From: Secundilactobacillus hailunensis
Lineage (GTDB): Bacteria; Bacillota; Bacilli; Lactobacillales; Lactobacillaceae
DNA length: 64,000 nucleotides
Direction of reading: 5' to 3'
NCBI RefSeq assembly: GCF_005405185.1
Contig: NZ_BJDO01000001.1
Location: 60,139-124,138, forward strand
Shown here: positions 1 to 10,092 of the stretch, piece by piece
How positions within the stretch are numbered: position 1 is the stretch's first letter
Layout of the letters: every line of letters begins with the position of its first letter
Notes under the pieces: generated by a model
Database searches by the model: none
What the model was told of the DNA's origin: nothing
Seen by the model: the letters and a program-made list of their open reading frames with translations, nothing else
Translations under genes and position numbers: made by a program

Positions 1-3000
1 TACGTCGTCACTGTACTCGCCGGAATCGCTCTGGTAATTACTATTATCATTGCTCAACTGCGTACTGTCGCTGTTGACAGCCGTTTGCTGATCCGAAGTT
101 ACGTTGGAACCCAGATCACTCTTTTCCTTCGTATTATCCGAAGTCAATTTACTGTTATCATCACTGAAGTTGCTCAGATCATTGCTCGTCTTGTTCTCAT
201 CGCTGGTCAAGGTGCCCGAGGTGGTATTGCTATCACTTAAGTCCGAAGCCACGTTGCTCTGATCACTCTGGAACTTATTCGAGTCGCTGTTGACCTTCGT
301 CTGATCACTGTTGATCGCGCGCTGGTCATTGCTCAACGCATTCGACTTCGCACTGGCGGCACTCGTGACGTCGTCACTGTACTCGCCGGAATCGCTCTGG
401 TAATTACTATTATCATTGCTCAACTGCGTACTGTCGCTGTTGACAGCCGTTTGCTGATCCGAAGTTACGTTGGAACCCAGATCACTCTTTTCCTTCGTAT
501 TATCCGAAGTCAATTTACTGTTATCATCACTGAAGTTGCTCAGATCATTGCTCGTCTTGTTCTCATCGCTGGTCAAGGTGCCCGAGGTGGTATTGCTATC
601 ACTTAAGTCCGAAGCCACGTTGCTCTGATCACTCTGGAACTTATTCGAGTCGCTGTTGACCTTCGTCTGATCACTGTTGATCGCGCGCTGGTCATTGCTC
701 AACGCGTTCGACTTAACCATAGCTTGATCACTAGCGTATGCATTTTTATCATTATTGTTGGGAACATAGACTGCATTATAATCACTAGTGAACTGTGCAG
801 CATTAGTAACAGTAAGTGCTGATCCAAGACCGTTTTCTTCCTTGCCGACATCACTAACTACGGTACTTTCATTAGTACCCACTCCACCTAAGTCACTATT
901 TAAATTACTTAAATCATTCGAAACCGTCCCAGATGTTGTATCCGAAACCGCAATGTCGCTCATAAACTTCGTTTGATCCGAGGTGAAATCGCTCTGGTTA
1001 GGAGTGAAATTGCTTAAATCACTGTTAAGTTGGGCATCATCACTCTTCAGTACCCCGTCATTAACATAGGTGCTGTGACCATTAGAGGCATTAGCACTAT
1101 CCGTATTGAATATAGTCGTATCACTAGTTAACTTGGCAACTTCATCAGAGGTCCCATTTGAGCCAACGTCTGACTTCTCATTACTCAAATCAGAACTAAC
1201 TGTACCCAAATCAGAATTCATATTGTTAACATCGCTAAGAACATTAGCTATATCACTGGAAAGGCCAGCTGAATCGTAGTTGCTTTTAACTAAATCTGAA
1301 ACAAAGTCAGATTGATCATTTGTTAATTTATCAGAAACACCATTAAAGATACCGGCATCTGAAGCTAAAGCGGAGGAATCCTTGGACTGGTTGTTAGTAT
1401 ACGCAACAACTATGCCAGCCTTACCATTATTCGCACTATCAAGAAGCGCATTATCATATGTCAAACTCGTTGCTGGTGTGACTGTTGGCTGCTCAGTACC
1501 AGTTGCATAATTTGAAATTGTTAACGTCTGTCCTAAATCAAGAGTCAACCCATTAGCAGAAGCTGTACCATACGCTACTTTGCTTCCTTGTGAAACAGTC
1601 GCACCATCACTATTAGTAATGGTATAGTCAAAGGTTTGACCTGCAGGTACATTAGTTGCTGTAACTGAAACCGCCTGGGTCTGTCCCTCTTTAATTTTCT
1701 GGGAGCCATAAATAATCTTAATAACCCCACCATTTTCTGGAACAGCATACGTACTTAAATCTGCTGGTTTAGAAATAGGCTTACCATCAAATGTCAAACT
1801 TGCAGGTAAATTGGAAGTATCAATACTGCCACCATATACGCCAGTCAAAGCAGCACCACTAACATTAGTGGTAATTGGTTTGCTGAGATTTGTATCAGTC
1901 GTACTGATAACATCGCCATCACTGTTCGTTAATGTTGTCCGATATATAGGCTGTTCTGAATAAGCCAGTGCGTTAGCCTTCACTGCAGCATTATAAAAAC
2001 TCGTGAAGTATGCTTTAGACTGTGGGCTGACATAGTTTGCCTGCTCATGAGGGTTAGTTTCTGATGTATCAACGCTAGCATCAGGAGTTAAAGTAAGCGC
2101 TTGACCAGCACTATCTGTAAGTGTTTGGCCACCCTTAGCTGGATTAGTGACCCGATCCCAAACAGCATCCTCTGTTGCTTGCGGAGTATCACCTGTTACT
2201 TTTCCAGTTGCTAAATCTTTTAGAGCAGCATCATAAAATGGCTTGATGTAGTGGTAAACATCCCAAGCACCTTGTTGGAATGTCTCTACCTGAGTCTCTT
2301 TAGTTGTATCAATAGTTGAATCTAGATTTGCAACTTTAATGTCCTTGGGTGCCGTAGTTGCAGTAATTCCAAGCGCTGTCCACGCAGCATCAGGATCAGC
2401 TGCATTTTCTGAGTACATAATTGAAAGCGCCTTATATTTCCCGAGCATAGCTGAACCATACAGCGTACTTACAAGTGCTTTTGAATAAGCATAATAAATA
2501 TCATTAAAAGCAGAAAAGTTACTGAATGCTTTCATATTCCCAGTTTCAGTCTGAGCGTTCCAATCACTAACTGAGCCGGGAGCTGCAGCCCCAACGTATT
2601 CTGCCAGCGTTTCTGTATCATTTACGCCAGCAATACCTTCCATAATACCTAAGCCAGACAAAGCTTTTTTTGCATTCTGATACATTGCTTCTAGGTGAGG
2701 CAAAATAGTTGTCAATGAATAAGAGCCATCAATCGTCATTAATGAATGTACCAACGGATAAAGGTTAGCATCTACTTCACCCTGAACCCCAGTATCCGTT
2801 GTTGAAGTCACTCCACTAAGATCAGAAATCGTATTAACAGCGGGCATTATCTGATTCAGCACATATTTTTCAGCAGAAGGCACAATCGCATCTATATACG
2901 TTGCAAAAATACTATCGATAAACTGACTAAAAACACTGTCATAAAAGTCTTGACTCATTCCTGCAGGCAATTTAAAGGTACCAAGTGACCCCTTTAAATC

Positions 3001-4455
3001 ATCAGCAGTAGCTTGCGGATTTTTATAATCCGTTGAGTGTAAAATGTTTTTTAATGAAAAAGCATGCACATCCTGTTCAAGGGATTGCAAGACACCTGTT
3101 CCGGAATCGTCCATACCAGTTTGGGCCATCGCAGCTTTTTGCTGAGGTGACATGCCGTCAATAGCTTTATTCAACTGGCTAACATAACTATCAGAAGCAC
3201 CATCAAAGTAATAGTAGATTTCCGATAAGTAATTCATATAGGTTCCGAAAGTGGTCGCGTCATTTTTAACTGGCTTCAAGAAGTTACTAAACCTCAATGC
3301 ATCAGTCGAACCGGAACTATACTCAGTTTCAAGTTCGTTATAATAATTCTGCAATTGAGAAACACTCGCGTTAGTCACAACTTGCTTGGTAGTTAAATCC
3401 GTATATGATCCAGTTCCAGCAGCACCCATCAGTGCAATATCACCCATTGTTACAGGAGTTGAAAAAACAGTTTGAACCGAACGCGCTTGTTCATCAGATA
3501 CCGTACTTGTAGAATACGTCCGCCAAGTTTCTCCTGCCGCTGAAACCGTTAAATTAACCGACTTAAAACCGGCAGTTACCAGTCTCGATTGGATCGAGGT
3601 AATTGTCGTTTCGTCAGTAGCTGAGTTCAAGGCTATCGTTAAGGTACCATCTGTGCCAACCTTATAAGTGGATCCAGTTGGTAGACTGGTCAATACCGCA
3701 GTTTGAGCAGCAGTTAAATCAACAGGAGCTGTTTTAGCTGCATCACTAGTGGCTGTTTTAGAAGCACCTTGACCCAACTTAACTGAATTTTGAGTTAAAT
3801 CTAGGGTTGTCGTATCTGAATCAGATGAAGTCTGTCCTGTTTTTACGTTATCACTGCTGTCTGTTGTAGTAGTCTTGCTGGTTGTATCAGCTGTAGCGTT
3901 ACTGTTATCAGGCAGTGTCTTCGCATCGGACAAGGTACTAGTACCAGATAAAGCGCTGGAATCAGTACTGTTGGTCCCATTGGAAGCAGGCGTGACCGCA
4001 GTTTTAGCTGATGTCACATTACCGCTACTGGCATCAGATGCGCCAGAGTTTGTAGCCTTGGTGGCAGTTTTATCCGTGTTCGTTTTTGTTGAGTCAGTAG
4101 TTGCTGTATCAGCCGTACTCGTTTTTGTTGAATTGGAAGTTGCTGTATCGGCTGTTGTCGGCGTATTAGCTGCAACATCGCTACCGCTAGATTCATTGGA
4201 ACTAGACCGTAAAACAGCCGTTGTCGATGATTGGTCAGCTGCTGACACCGTTCCAGTAGATTCTGTTTCTGCATCCTGTTGCGTATCGGCGCGAACAGTA
4301 TTTGGTGAAAATGTCGCTAACACCGCTGAAAAGCCTAAAGTTAACAAGCTGGCAAATACAAAATTCTTACCAACTTTATACATCTTGTAATGTAATTTTT
4401 CATCCGTTAAATCATGAACTAATTGTCGTTCTTTGCGTTGATTTTTTTGCATCAT
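1..4455 (-). CDS. Large exported repeat surface protein with KxYKxGKxW-type signal peptide (C-terminus outside window)
   Basis: Open on the minus strand from the ATG at 4455 (preceded by a GGGGGGA ribosome site) to the window edge: 1485 codons with no stop. The N-terminus has a short basic stretch and then KMYKVGKNF followed by a hydrophobic core and an Ala-rich cleavage area ending near VRADTQ. This matches the KxYKxGKxW signal class used for long surface proteins, but with Phe where Trp is usual. Residues about 45-250 are Ser/Thr/Asp/Ala-rich and low complexity. A less repetitive body follows to about residue 1020. From there to the window edge the protein is dominated by Ser-Asp pairs about every seven residues (NSDQTKV, NSDSNKF, QSDQSNV). 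The last part is a near-identical 122-residue repeat. No anchor is visible because the C-terminus is off the window. Function is unknown; adhesion or biofilm is a family-level guess. The gene is divergent from a TetR-family regulator. Confidence 0.88.
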   Translation of the reverse strand, partial: MMQKNQRKERQLVHDLTDEKLHYKMYKVGKNFVFASLLTLGFSAVLATFSPNTVRADTQQDAETESTGTVSAADQSSTTAVLRSSSNESSGSDVAANTPTTADTATSNSTKTSTADTATTDSTKTNTDKTATKATNSGASDASSGNVTSAKTAVTPASNGTNSTDSSALSGTSTLSDAKTLPDNSNATADTTSKTTTTDSSDNVKTGQTSSDSDTTTLDLTQNSVKLGQGASKTATSDAAKTAPVDLTAAQTAVLTSLPTGSTYKVGTDGTLTIALNSATDETTITSIQSRLVTAGFKSVNLTVSAAGETWRTYSTSTVSDEQARSVQTVFSTPVTMGDIALMGAAGTGSYTDLTTKQVVTNASVSQLQNYYNELETEYSSGSTDALRFSNFLKPVKNDATTFGTYMNYLSEIYYYFDGASDSYVSQLNKAIDGMSPQQKAAMAQTGMDDSGTGVLQSLEQDVHAFSLKNILHSTDYKNPQATADDLKGSLGTFKLPAGMSQDFYDSVFSQFIDSIFATYIDAIVPSAEKYVLNQIMPAVNTISDLSGVTSTTDTGVQGEVDANLYPLVHSLMTIDGSYSLTTILPHLEAMYQNAKKALSGLGIMEGIAGVNDTETLAEYVGAAAPGSVSDWNAQTETGNMKAFSNFSAFNDIYYAYSKALVSTLYGSAMLGKYKALSIMYSENAADPDAAWTALGITATTAPKDIKVANLDSTIDTTKETQVETFQQGAWDVYHYIKPFYDAALKDLATGKVTGDTPQATEDAVWDRVTNPAKGGQTLTDSAGQALTLTPDASVDTSETNPHEQANYVSPQSKAYFTSFYNAAVKANALAYSEQPIYRTTLTNSDGDVISTTDTNLSKPITTNVSGAALTGVYGGSIDTSNLPASLTFDGKPISKPADLSTYAVPENGGVIKIIYGSQKIKEGQTQAVSVTATNVPAGQTFDYTITNSDGATVSQGSKVAYGTASANGLTLDLGQTLTISNYATGTEQPTVTPATSLTYDNALLDSANNGKAGIVVAYTNNQSKDSSALASDAGIFNGVSDKLTNDQSDFVSDLVKSNYDSAGLSSDIANVLSDVNNMNSDLGTVSSDLSNEKSDVGSNGTSDEVAKLTSDTTIFNTDSANASNGHSTYVNDGVLKSDDAQLNSDLSNFTPNQSDFTSDQTKFMSDIAVSDTTSGTVSNDLSNLNSDLGGVGTNESTVVSDVGKEENGLGSALTVTNAAQFTSDYNAVYVPNNNDKNAYASDQAMVKSNALSNDQRAINSDQTKVNSDSNKFQSDQSNVASDLSDSNTTSGTLTSDENKTSNDLSNFSDDNSKLTSDNTKEKSDLGSNVTSDQQTAVNSDSTQLSNDNSNYQSDSGEYSDDVTSAASAKSNALSNDQRAINSDQTKVNSDSNKFQSDQSNVASDLSDSNTTSGTLTSDENKTSNDLSNFSDDNSKLTSDNTKEKSDLGSNVTSDQQTAVNSDSTQLSNDNSNYQSDSGEYSDDV
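2..714 (-). repeat. 366-bp tandem repeat (two near-identical copies, more may lie outside)
   Basis: Positions 2-348 and 368-714 match over 347 bases with a single mismatch (340 A versus 706 G), giving a period of 366 bases or 122 codons. The linker between copies (349-367) encodes an Ala/Ser-rich spacer. Each unit encodes a run of Ser-Asp (or Ser-Asn-Asp) heptads. The copy at the window edge is probably followed by others. Codons here are more GC-rich (AGC, TCG, GAC) than in the related but diverged heptads at about 720-1330. Confidence 0.95.
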
Positions 4456-4600
4456 AAAATTCCCCCCAATTCTAAAATTCAGGACCGGCAACTAACTACA
4501 CTAATAGTTGCAAAATCGGGCATCCGTTTGGCCCCACTCCTCCAAGAAAGGGACTTCTACTCGAAATTAACGATCCATATCATACACTTACCTGACATTG

Positions 4601-4624
4601 TACATTATTTATACTTAATGTATA
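4601..4624. promoter_or_regulatory. Candidate TetR operator palindrome
   Basis: TACATTA (4601-4607) and TAATGTA (4616-4622) form an inverted repeat. The overlapping TATAC-TTAAT-GTATA (4610-4624) is a second, 15-bp palindrome. Both sit in the gap between the divergent surface gene and tetR, where a TetR-family repressor would be expected to bind. No biochemical support is visible. Confidence 0.4.
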
Positions 4625-4810
4625 TAAACACTTCGGCTAAAAGTGTCTATTTTTACTAATTTTTTAATAGTAAATTATTATGTTTTAAAAATAGCGTATC
4701 TAACAAGTTGATTGTAAAAAAGGTCTTCTCTTACATAGCTATCGAATTTAATGAAAGCATGATTAACCAGTGTTTTAGCCCAATGAATGCTTACTAAAAG
4801 TAATATAAAG

Positions 4811-4819
4811 TGGTATAAT
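4811..4819 (+). promoter_or_regulatory. Extended -10 promoter of tetR
   Basis: TGGTATAAT is an extended -10 (TGn plus a perfect TATAAT at 4814-4819); no good -35 is visible. The ATG at 4818 lies inside this -10, so it cannot be the start on this transcript. This favours the ATG at 4866. Confidence 0.65.
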
Positions 4820-4865
4820 GCTGACATTGAACACTGAAGCATCACTTAAAAAGGCGGCGAACAAT

Positions 4866-5468
4866 ATGGCTGACAATTCCTTATCAAGTAATCATCAATC
4901 ACATCGAACCACTGAACAACTGATTGTTCAATCATTCATTAATTTGTTAAATAAGACACCCAATCACCCACTGAAAGTGACTGATATTTGTCGGGAGGCT
5001 TCCATAAATAGAGGCACTTTTTATCATTATTTTGAAAGTGAAGCGGAACTAATTGAAGCCTGTGAAGACCATTTAGTTAATAAATTTTTTTTATTCGGAC
5101 AACAGATTTTTAAACACCAAACCCTGACTTCCTTTACAAAGCAGCTATCAACTATTCATCTTAATTTTTTCAAACAATTTGTTGATGAACTGCCGCTAAT
5201 CGATGTATTGTTGCATAAATCACCCAGATCTCACCTAACCGATAAATTAATCGAAGTCATTGAAAATAGCGGCACTGCAGGTTTAGCAATGTTAGCGCCG
5301 CACTCAAATAAACAGCTTAGAACCCTGATTGCAGTCGATAGTGCTGCAGAGGTAGTCGGTCTGCTTTCATATTGGAGTATGCATCCCGATATAAAACCTA
5401 ACGTGCTAGCTGATTTATTATCACTTAGCGAAAAAGGTCAATTTACCCTGCTTCAAGCTAAAAATTAA
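4866..5468 (+). CDS. TetR/AcrR-family transcriptional regulator
   Basis: 200 residues, usual for TetR regulators. Residues about 37-66 hold the helix-turn-helix, with KVTDICREASINRGTFYHYF followed by an acidic ESEAELIEA helix, the signature of the TetR N-terminal domain. The C-terminal ligand/dimer domain is not recognisable and gives no ligand. Start chosen at 4866 because AAGGCGG lies about 8 bases upstream and the in-frame ATG at 4818 overlaps the -10. It is divergent from the large surface protein gene and may control it and itself; that is inferred from position only. Confidence 0.85.
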   Translation: MADNSLSSNHQSHRTTEQLIVQSFINLLNKTPNHPLKVTDICREASINRGTFYHYFESEAELIEACEDHLVNKFFLFGQQIFKHQTLTSFTKQLSTIHLNFFKQFVDELPLIDVLLHKSPRSHLTDKLIEVIENSGTAGLAMLAPHSNKQLRTLIAVDSAAEVVGLLSYWSMHPDIKPNVLADLLSLSEKGQFTLLQAKN

Positions 5469-5485
5469 TGTGCTACATAGAAACT

Positions 5486-5524
5486 AAAAACTGGTATTGG
5501 TGAATAACCAATGCCAGTTTTTTT
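5486..5524 (+). terminator. Intrinsic terminator of tetR
   Basis: Stem AAAAACTGGTATTGGT / ACCAATGCCAGTTTTT with a short loop, followed by a T run, 17 bases after the tetR stop. Confidence 0.85.
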
Positions 5525-5536
5525 AACATATATAGA

Positions 5537-5570
5537 AAAAGTACAGCCACAAAATTGTGACTGTACTTTT
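5537..5570 (-). terminator. Intrinsic terminator of glpK
   Basis: Stem AAAAGTACAG...CTGTACTTTT with inner CACAA/TTGTG and one mismatch. On the minus strand it ends in TTTTTCTAT. It lies downstream of glpK and next to the tetR terminator. Confidence 0.75.
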
Positions 5571-5629
5571 AAGACACCATCAATATGATTTGATAATAAC
5601 CCAATTAATATTCAATGTTCATTTAAATT

Positions 5630-7171
<1,542 letters not shown>

Positions 7172-7189
7172 GATAGTTAATCAACCTAT

Positions 7190-7218
7190 AGTATACCGAA
7201 GAACGGCGAATTAGCCAA
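7190..7218 (-). promoter_or_regulatory. Promoter of glpK
   Basis: Minus strand TTGGCT (7213-7218), 17-base spacer, TATACT (7190-7195), about 50 bases upstream of the glpK start. Confidence 0.65.
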
Positions 7219-7278
7219 CTAAATTTCATTTAAAAGGGGTGATATCAGCACTGTAATCGGTTACACAAAGCCCATCAA

Positions 7279-7310
7279 AAAAGGGTTAACGCAGTTTCGT
7301 TAACCCTTTT
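7279..7310 (-). terminator. Terminator after tautomerase gene
   Basis: Perfect 13-bp stem AAAAGGGTTAACG / CGTTAACCCTTTT with a 6-base loop, followed on the minus strand by further Ts, immediately after the tautomerase stop. Confidence 0.88.
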
Positions 7311-7313
7311 GAA

Positions 7314-7502
7314 TTACTTTTCATCGCTTTTAAGAACACCGGCAACACCGTAACGGTTCTTGGCCATTTCTCTCAAAATAACGTGAACGTGTTCAGCGGG
7401 TGCACCCGTATCTTTAACAACTGCATCCGTCACGTCTTTAACTAAGTCTTTAAGCTGTTCTTGTGAACGGCCTGCGATTAAATCAATGTTTACGATTGGC
7501 AT
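7314..7502 (-). CDS. 4-oxalocrotonate tautomerase family protein
   Basis: 62 residues, the typical small-subunit size. It starts MPIVNIDLIAG, so removal of Met leaves the catalytic N-terminal Pro1 of this family. Start is the ATG at 7502 with AAGGGAG nine bases upstream; a TTG two codons earlier would hide the proline and is rejected. The family catalyses keto-enol tautomerisation through Pro1; the physiological substrate in lactobacilli is not known. It is monocistronic, with promoter and terminator both visible. Confidence 0.9.
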   Translation of the reverse strand: MPIVNIDLIAGRSQEQLKDLVKDVTDAVVKDTGAPAEHVHVILREMAKNRYGVAGVLKSDEK

Positions 7503-7533
7503 GTGCAATGTCTCCCTTGTTTAAGATGTTAAA

Positions 7534-7562
7534 AGTATACCCTGTTTCCAGTTTTCAGGCAA
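7534..7562 (-). promoter_or_regulatory. Promoter of the tautomerase gene
   Basis: Minus strand TTGCCT (7557-7562), 17-base spacer, TATACT (7534-7539). The -35 abuts the stop of the upstream yitT-like gene. Confidence 0.65.
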
Positions 7563-7566
7563 GTTT

Positions 7567-8457
7567 CTAAGATTGTTCCTGCCGTGCCTTTAACTGCTCC
7601 GTTTCATCGTAGAAGTTACCCTCAATATCCACGGTGCTGACGAGGTTCACAAACGATTCCGGATCCACCGTTTTGACCACGTGTTCCAGTTCGTACAGTT
7701 CATAGCGGGAAATAACCACCATTAAAACTGCTCCTGGCCGCCGCTTATACGCCCCTTGAGCTGGCAGGATCGTCACCCCGCGGATCAGCGTGGCTTTTAG
7801 CCCATCGATGACATCATCCGGCTTAGTAGTCACAATAAACGCGGTCAGTTTTTGGTGCCGGGTATGAATGGCATCCACTACCCGCGACATGCCATACAGC
7901 GAAATAATCGTGTACATGGCATTTTCCCAGCCAACCAGTGTGCCGGCAACCAAAACAATCACCATATTAATGGCGATCATCAACGTCCCAATAGTTTTAC
8001 CCGTGGTCTTCTCCAGGATCACCGCGATAATATCCATCCCACCAGTAGAGAAGCCATACTTGAGTGGATAAGCTACCCCGACACCGGTCAAAATACCACC
8101 AAACAGCGCACTTAGCAGCGGATTATGTGACAGAGTCTGAATCGGCAGTACCACGGCTAGAATAGAAGTGAGAAATGAGGTCAAGAAACTGTAAATCGTA
8201 AATCCCCGGCCAACTTTTAACCAGCCTAGGATGCCAATCGGCACGTTAAATAACAGGATCAGCCAACCGGTATTAATATGGAAATGAAACCACTGCAGCG
8301 CCAAAATGGATAGAATTTGCGAAACCCCATTGATCCCCGCGCTAAAAATATTACCTGGAATCAGAAAAAAGTTCAGCGCAATGGCGTTGATCAACGCTGA
8401 TCCAACGATCAAAGCACATTTAATTGCGAAGTCTTTACGGTCGATAATTGCCTGCAT
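7567..8457 (-). CDS. YitT-family membrane protein (DUF161/DUF2179)
   Basis: 296 residues from the ATG at 8457, which has GAAAGG nine bases upstream; a GTG at 8466 sits directly on that ribosome site. The N-terminal two thirds carry five or six hydrophobic segments (for example ALIVGSALINAIALNFFLIP). The motif YPLKYGFSTGGMDIIA is typical of YitT/YczE-like proteins. The last about 80 residues are a soluble domain (TLIRGVTILPAQGAYKRRPG) of the DUF2179 type. Transport function is unknown for the family. Confidence 0.85.
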   Translation of the reverse strand: MQAIIDRKDFAIKCALIVGSALINAIALNFFLIPGNIFSAGINGVSQILSILALQWFHFHINTGWLILLFNVPIGILGWLKVGRGFTIYSFLTSFLTSILAVVLPIQTLSHNPLLSALFGGILTGVGVAYPLKYGFSTGGMDIIAVILEKTTGKTIGTLMIAINMVIVLVAGTLVGWENAMYTIISLYGMSRVVDAIHTRHQKLTAFIVTTKPDDVIDGLKATLIRGVTILPAQGAYKRRPGAVLMVVISRYELYELEHVVKTVDPESFVNLVSTVDIEGNFYDETEQLKARQEQS

Positions 8458-8538
8458 ATCAAGCACCCTTTCAACTAATTTGAGTCACAGCATTTATTTA
8501 ATCACATTTTAGTGGCTTTGCCTATATCAATTAGCCGC

Positions 8539-8598
8539 TTGGCTTACTTTTAGACTGGTTTATGATACCATGCTTTGGACTGATCTATGATAGAATGC
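8539..8598 (+). promoter_or_regulatory. pepDA promoter region with 25-bp spaced direct repeat
   Basis: TTGGCT (8539-8544), 16-base spacer, TATGAT (8561-8566) is a plausible promoter. The -10 lies inside the first of two direct repeats, GACTGGTTTATGATACCATG at 8553 and GACTGATCTATGATAGAATG at 8578, with period 25. The duplicated block may be a doubled promoter or a regulator site. Confidence 0.45.
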
Positions 8599-8628
8599 AC
8601 TTAGCAATCAAGCATTGGAGGAATTCAC

Positions 8629-10050
8629 ATGACAGTTACACCTTATTCAGCCTGTACCAGTATTTTAATCGGTAAACAGGCCTCGGTTGATGGCTCAGTA
8701 ATGATTGGCCGAAATGAAGATTCACGTCCGGCCTGGCCGAAACGCTTTCTGGTTCATCCGGCTGCCACGACCAGTCAAGCTAATTTTGAATCAACGGATA
8801 ACGGTTTTAAAATGCCGTTACCGGATACCGCTTATAAATACACCGCTACTCCTGAATGGACCGATAAATACGGGTTGTTTGAAGAAGATGGCATCAACGA
8901 ATACGGCGTGGCAATGAGTGCCACCGAAAGTACGTATGCCAACGACCGGGTATTAGCTGCCGACCCCTTAGTCAAAGATGGCATTGGTGAAGAAGCCATG
9001 GTCACGGTTACCTTGCCCTACGTCAAAACCGCCCGTGAAGGCGTTAAACGACTGGGTGCCATCGTAGCGCATTACGGCACGTCTGAGTCCAACGGCATTT
9101 TGTTTGCTGACCGTGATGAGGCTTGGTATTTTGAAACGGGTTCCGGTCACTACTGGGTCGCCCAGCGGATCCCGGATGACAGTTACGCGGTGGTAGCCAA
9201 TCAAATGGCGATTCAAGAGGTTGATTTTGACGACCCTGAGCACTTTATGTGGCAGCGTCACATTAGTGATTTTGTCCGTGAAAACACACTGAATCCGCAC
9301 CGTAACAGTTTTAATTTCCGGGAAATCTTCGGTACTAACAGCCAAATGGATGCCTACTATAATCTGCCACGGGTCTGGTACGGTCAAAAAATGTTCAATC
9401 CAAGTAGTGAACAAGCGACCAACAGCCATCAGTTACCCTTCATCCGCCAAGCAGAAAAATTATTATCGGTGGACGATGCCAAAGCGTTCTTGAGTTCTCA
9501 CTTCCAAGAAACCCCCTATGATCCAATTGGTGCGGGCTCTGAAGCGGATAAGAAACGTTTCCGGCCAGTTAGTCTCGCTACGACACAGGAATCCCACATC
9601 CTGCAACTACGACAATTTAATCAACCTGGATTGTCTGGCATTCAGTGGCTGTCTATGGGGCTTACCGCTCAAAGCGTCTACGTGCCGTTCTACGCCGGTA
9701 TTACGGAAACGCCGGCCGAATACCAGCGTGGTCTGGAAACGTACAGTCCAGACAGCGCCTACTGGGTCTTCAAACAAGCTGGCGTTTTGGTTGATGCGCA
9801 CTACGACCAATTTGGTGACCTATTAAAACAAACGCAAAAAGAGTTGAACCAGCAATTTGGACGTTCAGTATTACAGACGGATCAAAAAGCGCAGCACTTA
9901 AATGGGATTGAACTGAGTGCATTACTCACACAAGAAAGTATGGCAAATGCGGCACTCGCTTTAAAAAAATACCGTGAGTTAACCGCCGAATTAATTACCC
10001 AAGCCACTGCTTTTTCACCATTAAGTTATAAACATGATGCGAATTTGTAA
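8629..10050 (+). CDS. C69-family dipeptidase (PepDA type)
   Basis: 473 residues, matching the family. These are N-terminal nucleophile hydrolases that cleave dipeptides in the cytosol. The segment ACTSILIGKQASVDGSVMIG places Cys9 as the expected nucleophile, exposed after loss of a short propeptide, and GRNEDSRPAWPK follows as in PepD enzymes. A GGAGG ribosome site lies nine bases before the ATG. It is monocistronic, between its own promoter and a terminator shared with the convergent gene. Lactobacilli often carry several paralogues, so the exact pepD letter is left open. Confidence 0.93.
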   Translation: MTVTPYSACTSILIGKQASVDGSVMIGRNEDSRPAWPKRFLVHPAATTSQANFESTDNGFKMPLPDTAYKYTATPEWTDKYGLFEEDGINEYGVAMSATESTYANDRVLAADPLVKDGIGEEAMVTVTLPYVKTAREGVKRLGAIVAHYGTSESNGILFADRDEAWYFETGSGHYWVAQRIPDDSYAVVANQMAIQEVDFDDPEHFMWQRHISDFVRENTLNPHRNSFNFREIFGTNSQMDAYYNLPRVWYGQKMFNPSSEQATNSHQLPFIRQAEKLLSVDDAKAFLSSHFQETPYDPIGAGSEADKKRFRPVSLATTQESHILQLRQFNQPGLSGIQWLSMGLTAQSVYVPFYAGITETPAEYQRGLETYSPDSAYWVFKQAGVLVDAHYDQFGDLLKQTQKELNQQFGRSVLQTDQKAQHLNGIELSALLTQESMANAALALKKYRELTAELITQATAFSPLSYKHDANL

Positions 10051-10051
10051 C

Positions 10052-10085
10052 AAAAAGGCACCCACCTTTGAGTGGATGCCTTTTT
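10052..10085. terminator. Bidirectional terminator between pepDA and the 106-aa gene
   Basis: AAAAAGGCACCCAC / GTGGATGCCTTTTT with one mismatch and a 6-base loop, flanked by A and T runs on both sides between two convergent genes. Confidence 0.85.
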
Positions 10086-10092
10086 GATTACC

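Larger units (their letters stand above)
4456..4865. other. Divergent intergenic region between surface protein and tetR
   Basis: About 410 bases separating two divergent genes. It holds the ribosome site of the surface gene (minus strand, just above 4455), an inverted repeat ACACTT/AAGTGT near 4630-4648, the palindrome at 4601-4624 and the tetR promoter. An apparent plus-strand ORF at 4423-4659 has no ribosome site and looks spurious. Confidence 0.6.

Noticed and set aside
1-720. CRISPR-like array
   Set aside because: The repeat unit is 366 bases, in frame and coding, without short spacers.
3875-4390. Plus-strand ORF of 171 codons opposite the surface gene
   Set aside because: It is the antisense of the Ser/Thr-rich low-complexity segment, has no ribosome site and a Val/Ala/Ser-only composition.
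4423-4659. Plus-strand 78-codon ORF in the tetR upstream region
   Set aside because: No ribosome site, overlaps the start of the surface gene and the putative operator; composition not coding-like.
8968-9429. Minus-strand 153-codon ORF inside pepDA
   Set aside because: Shadow of the well-supported dipeptidase gene.
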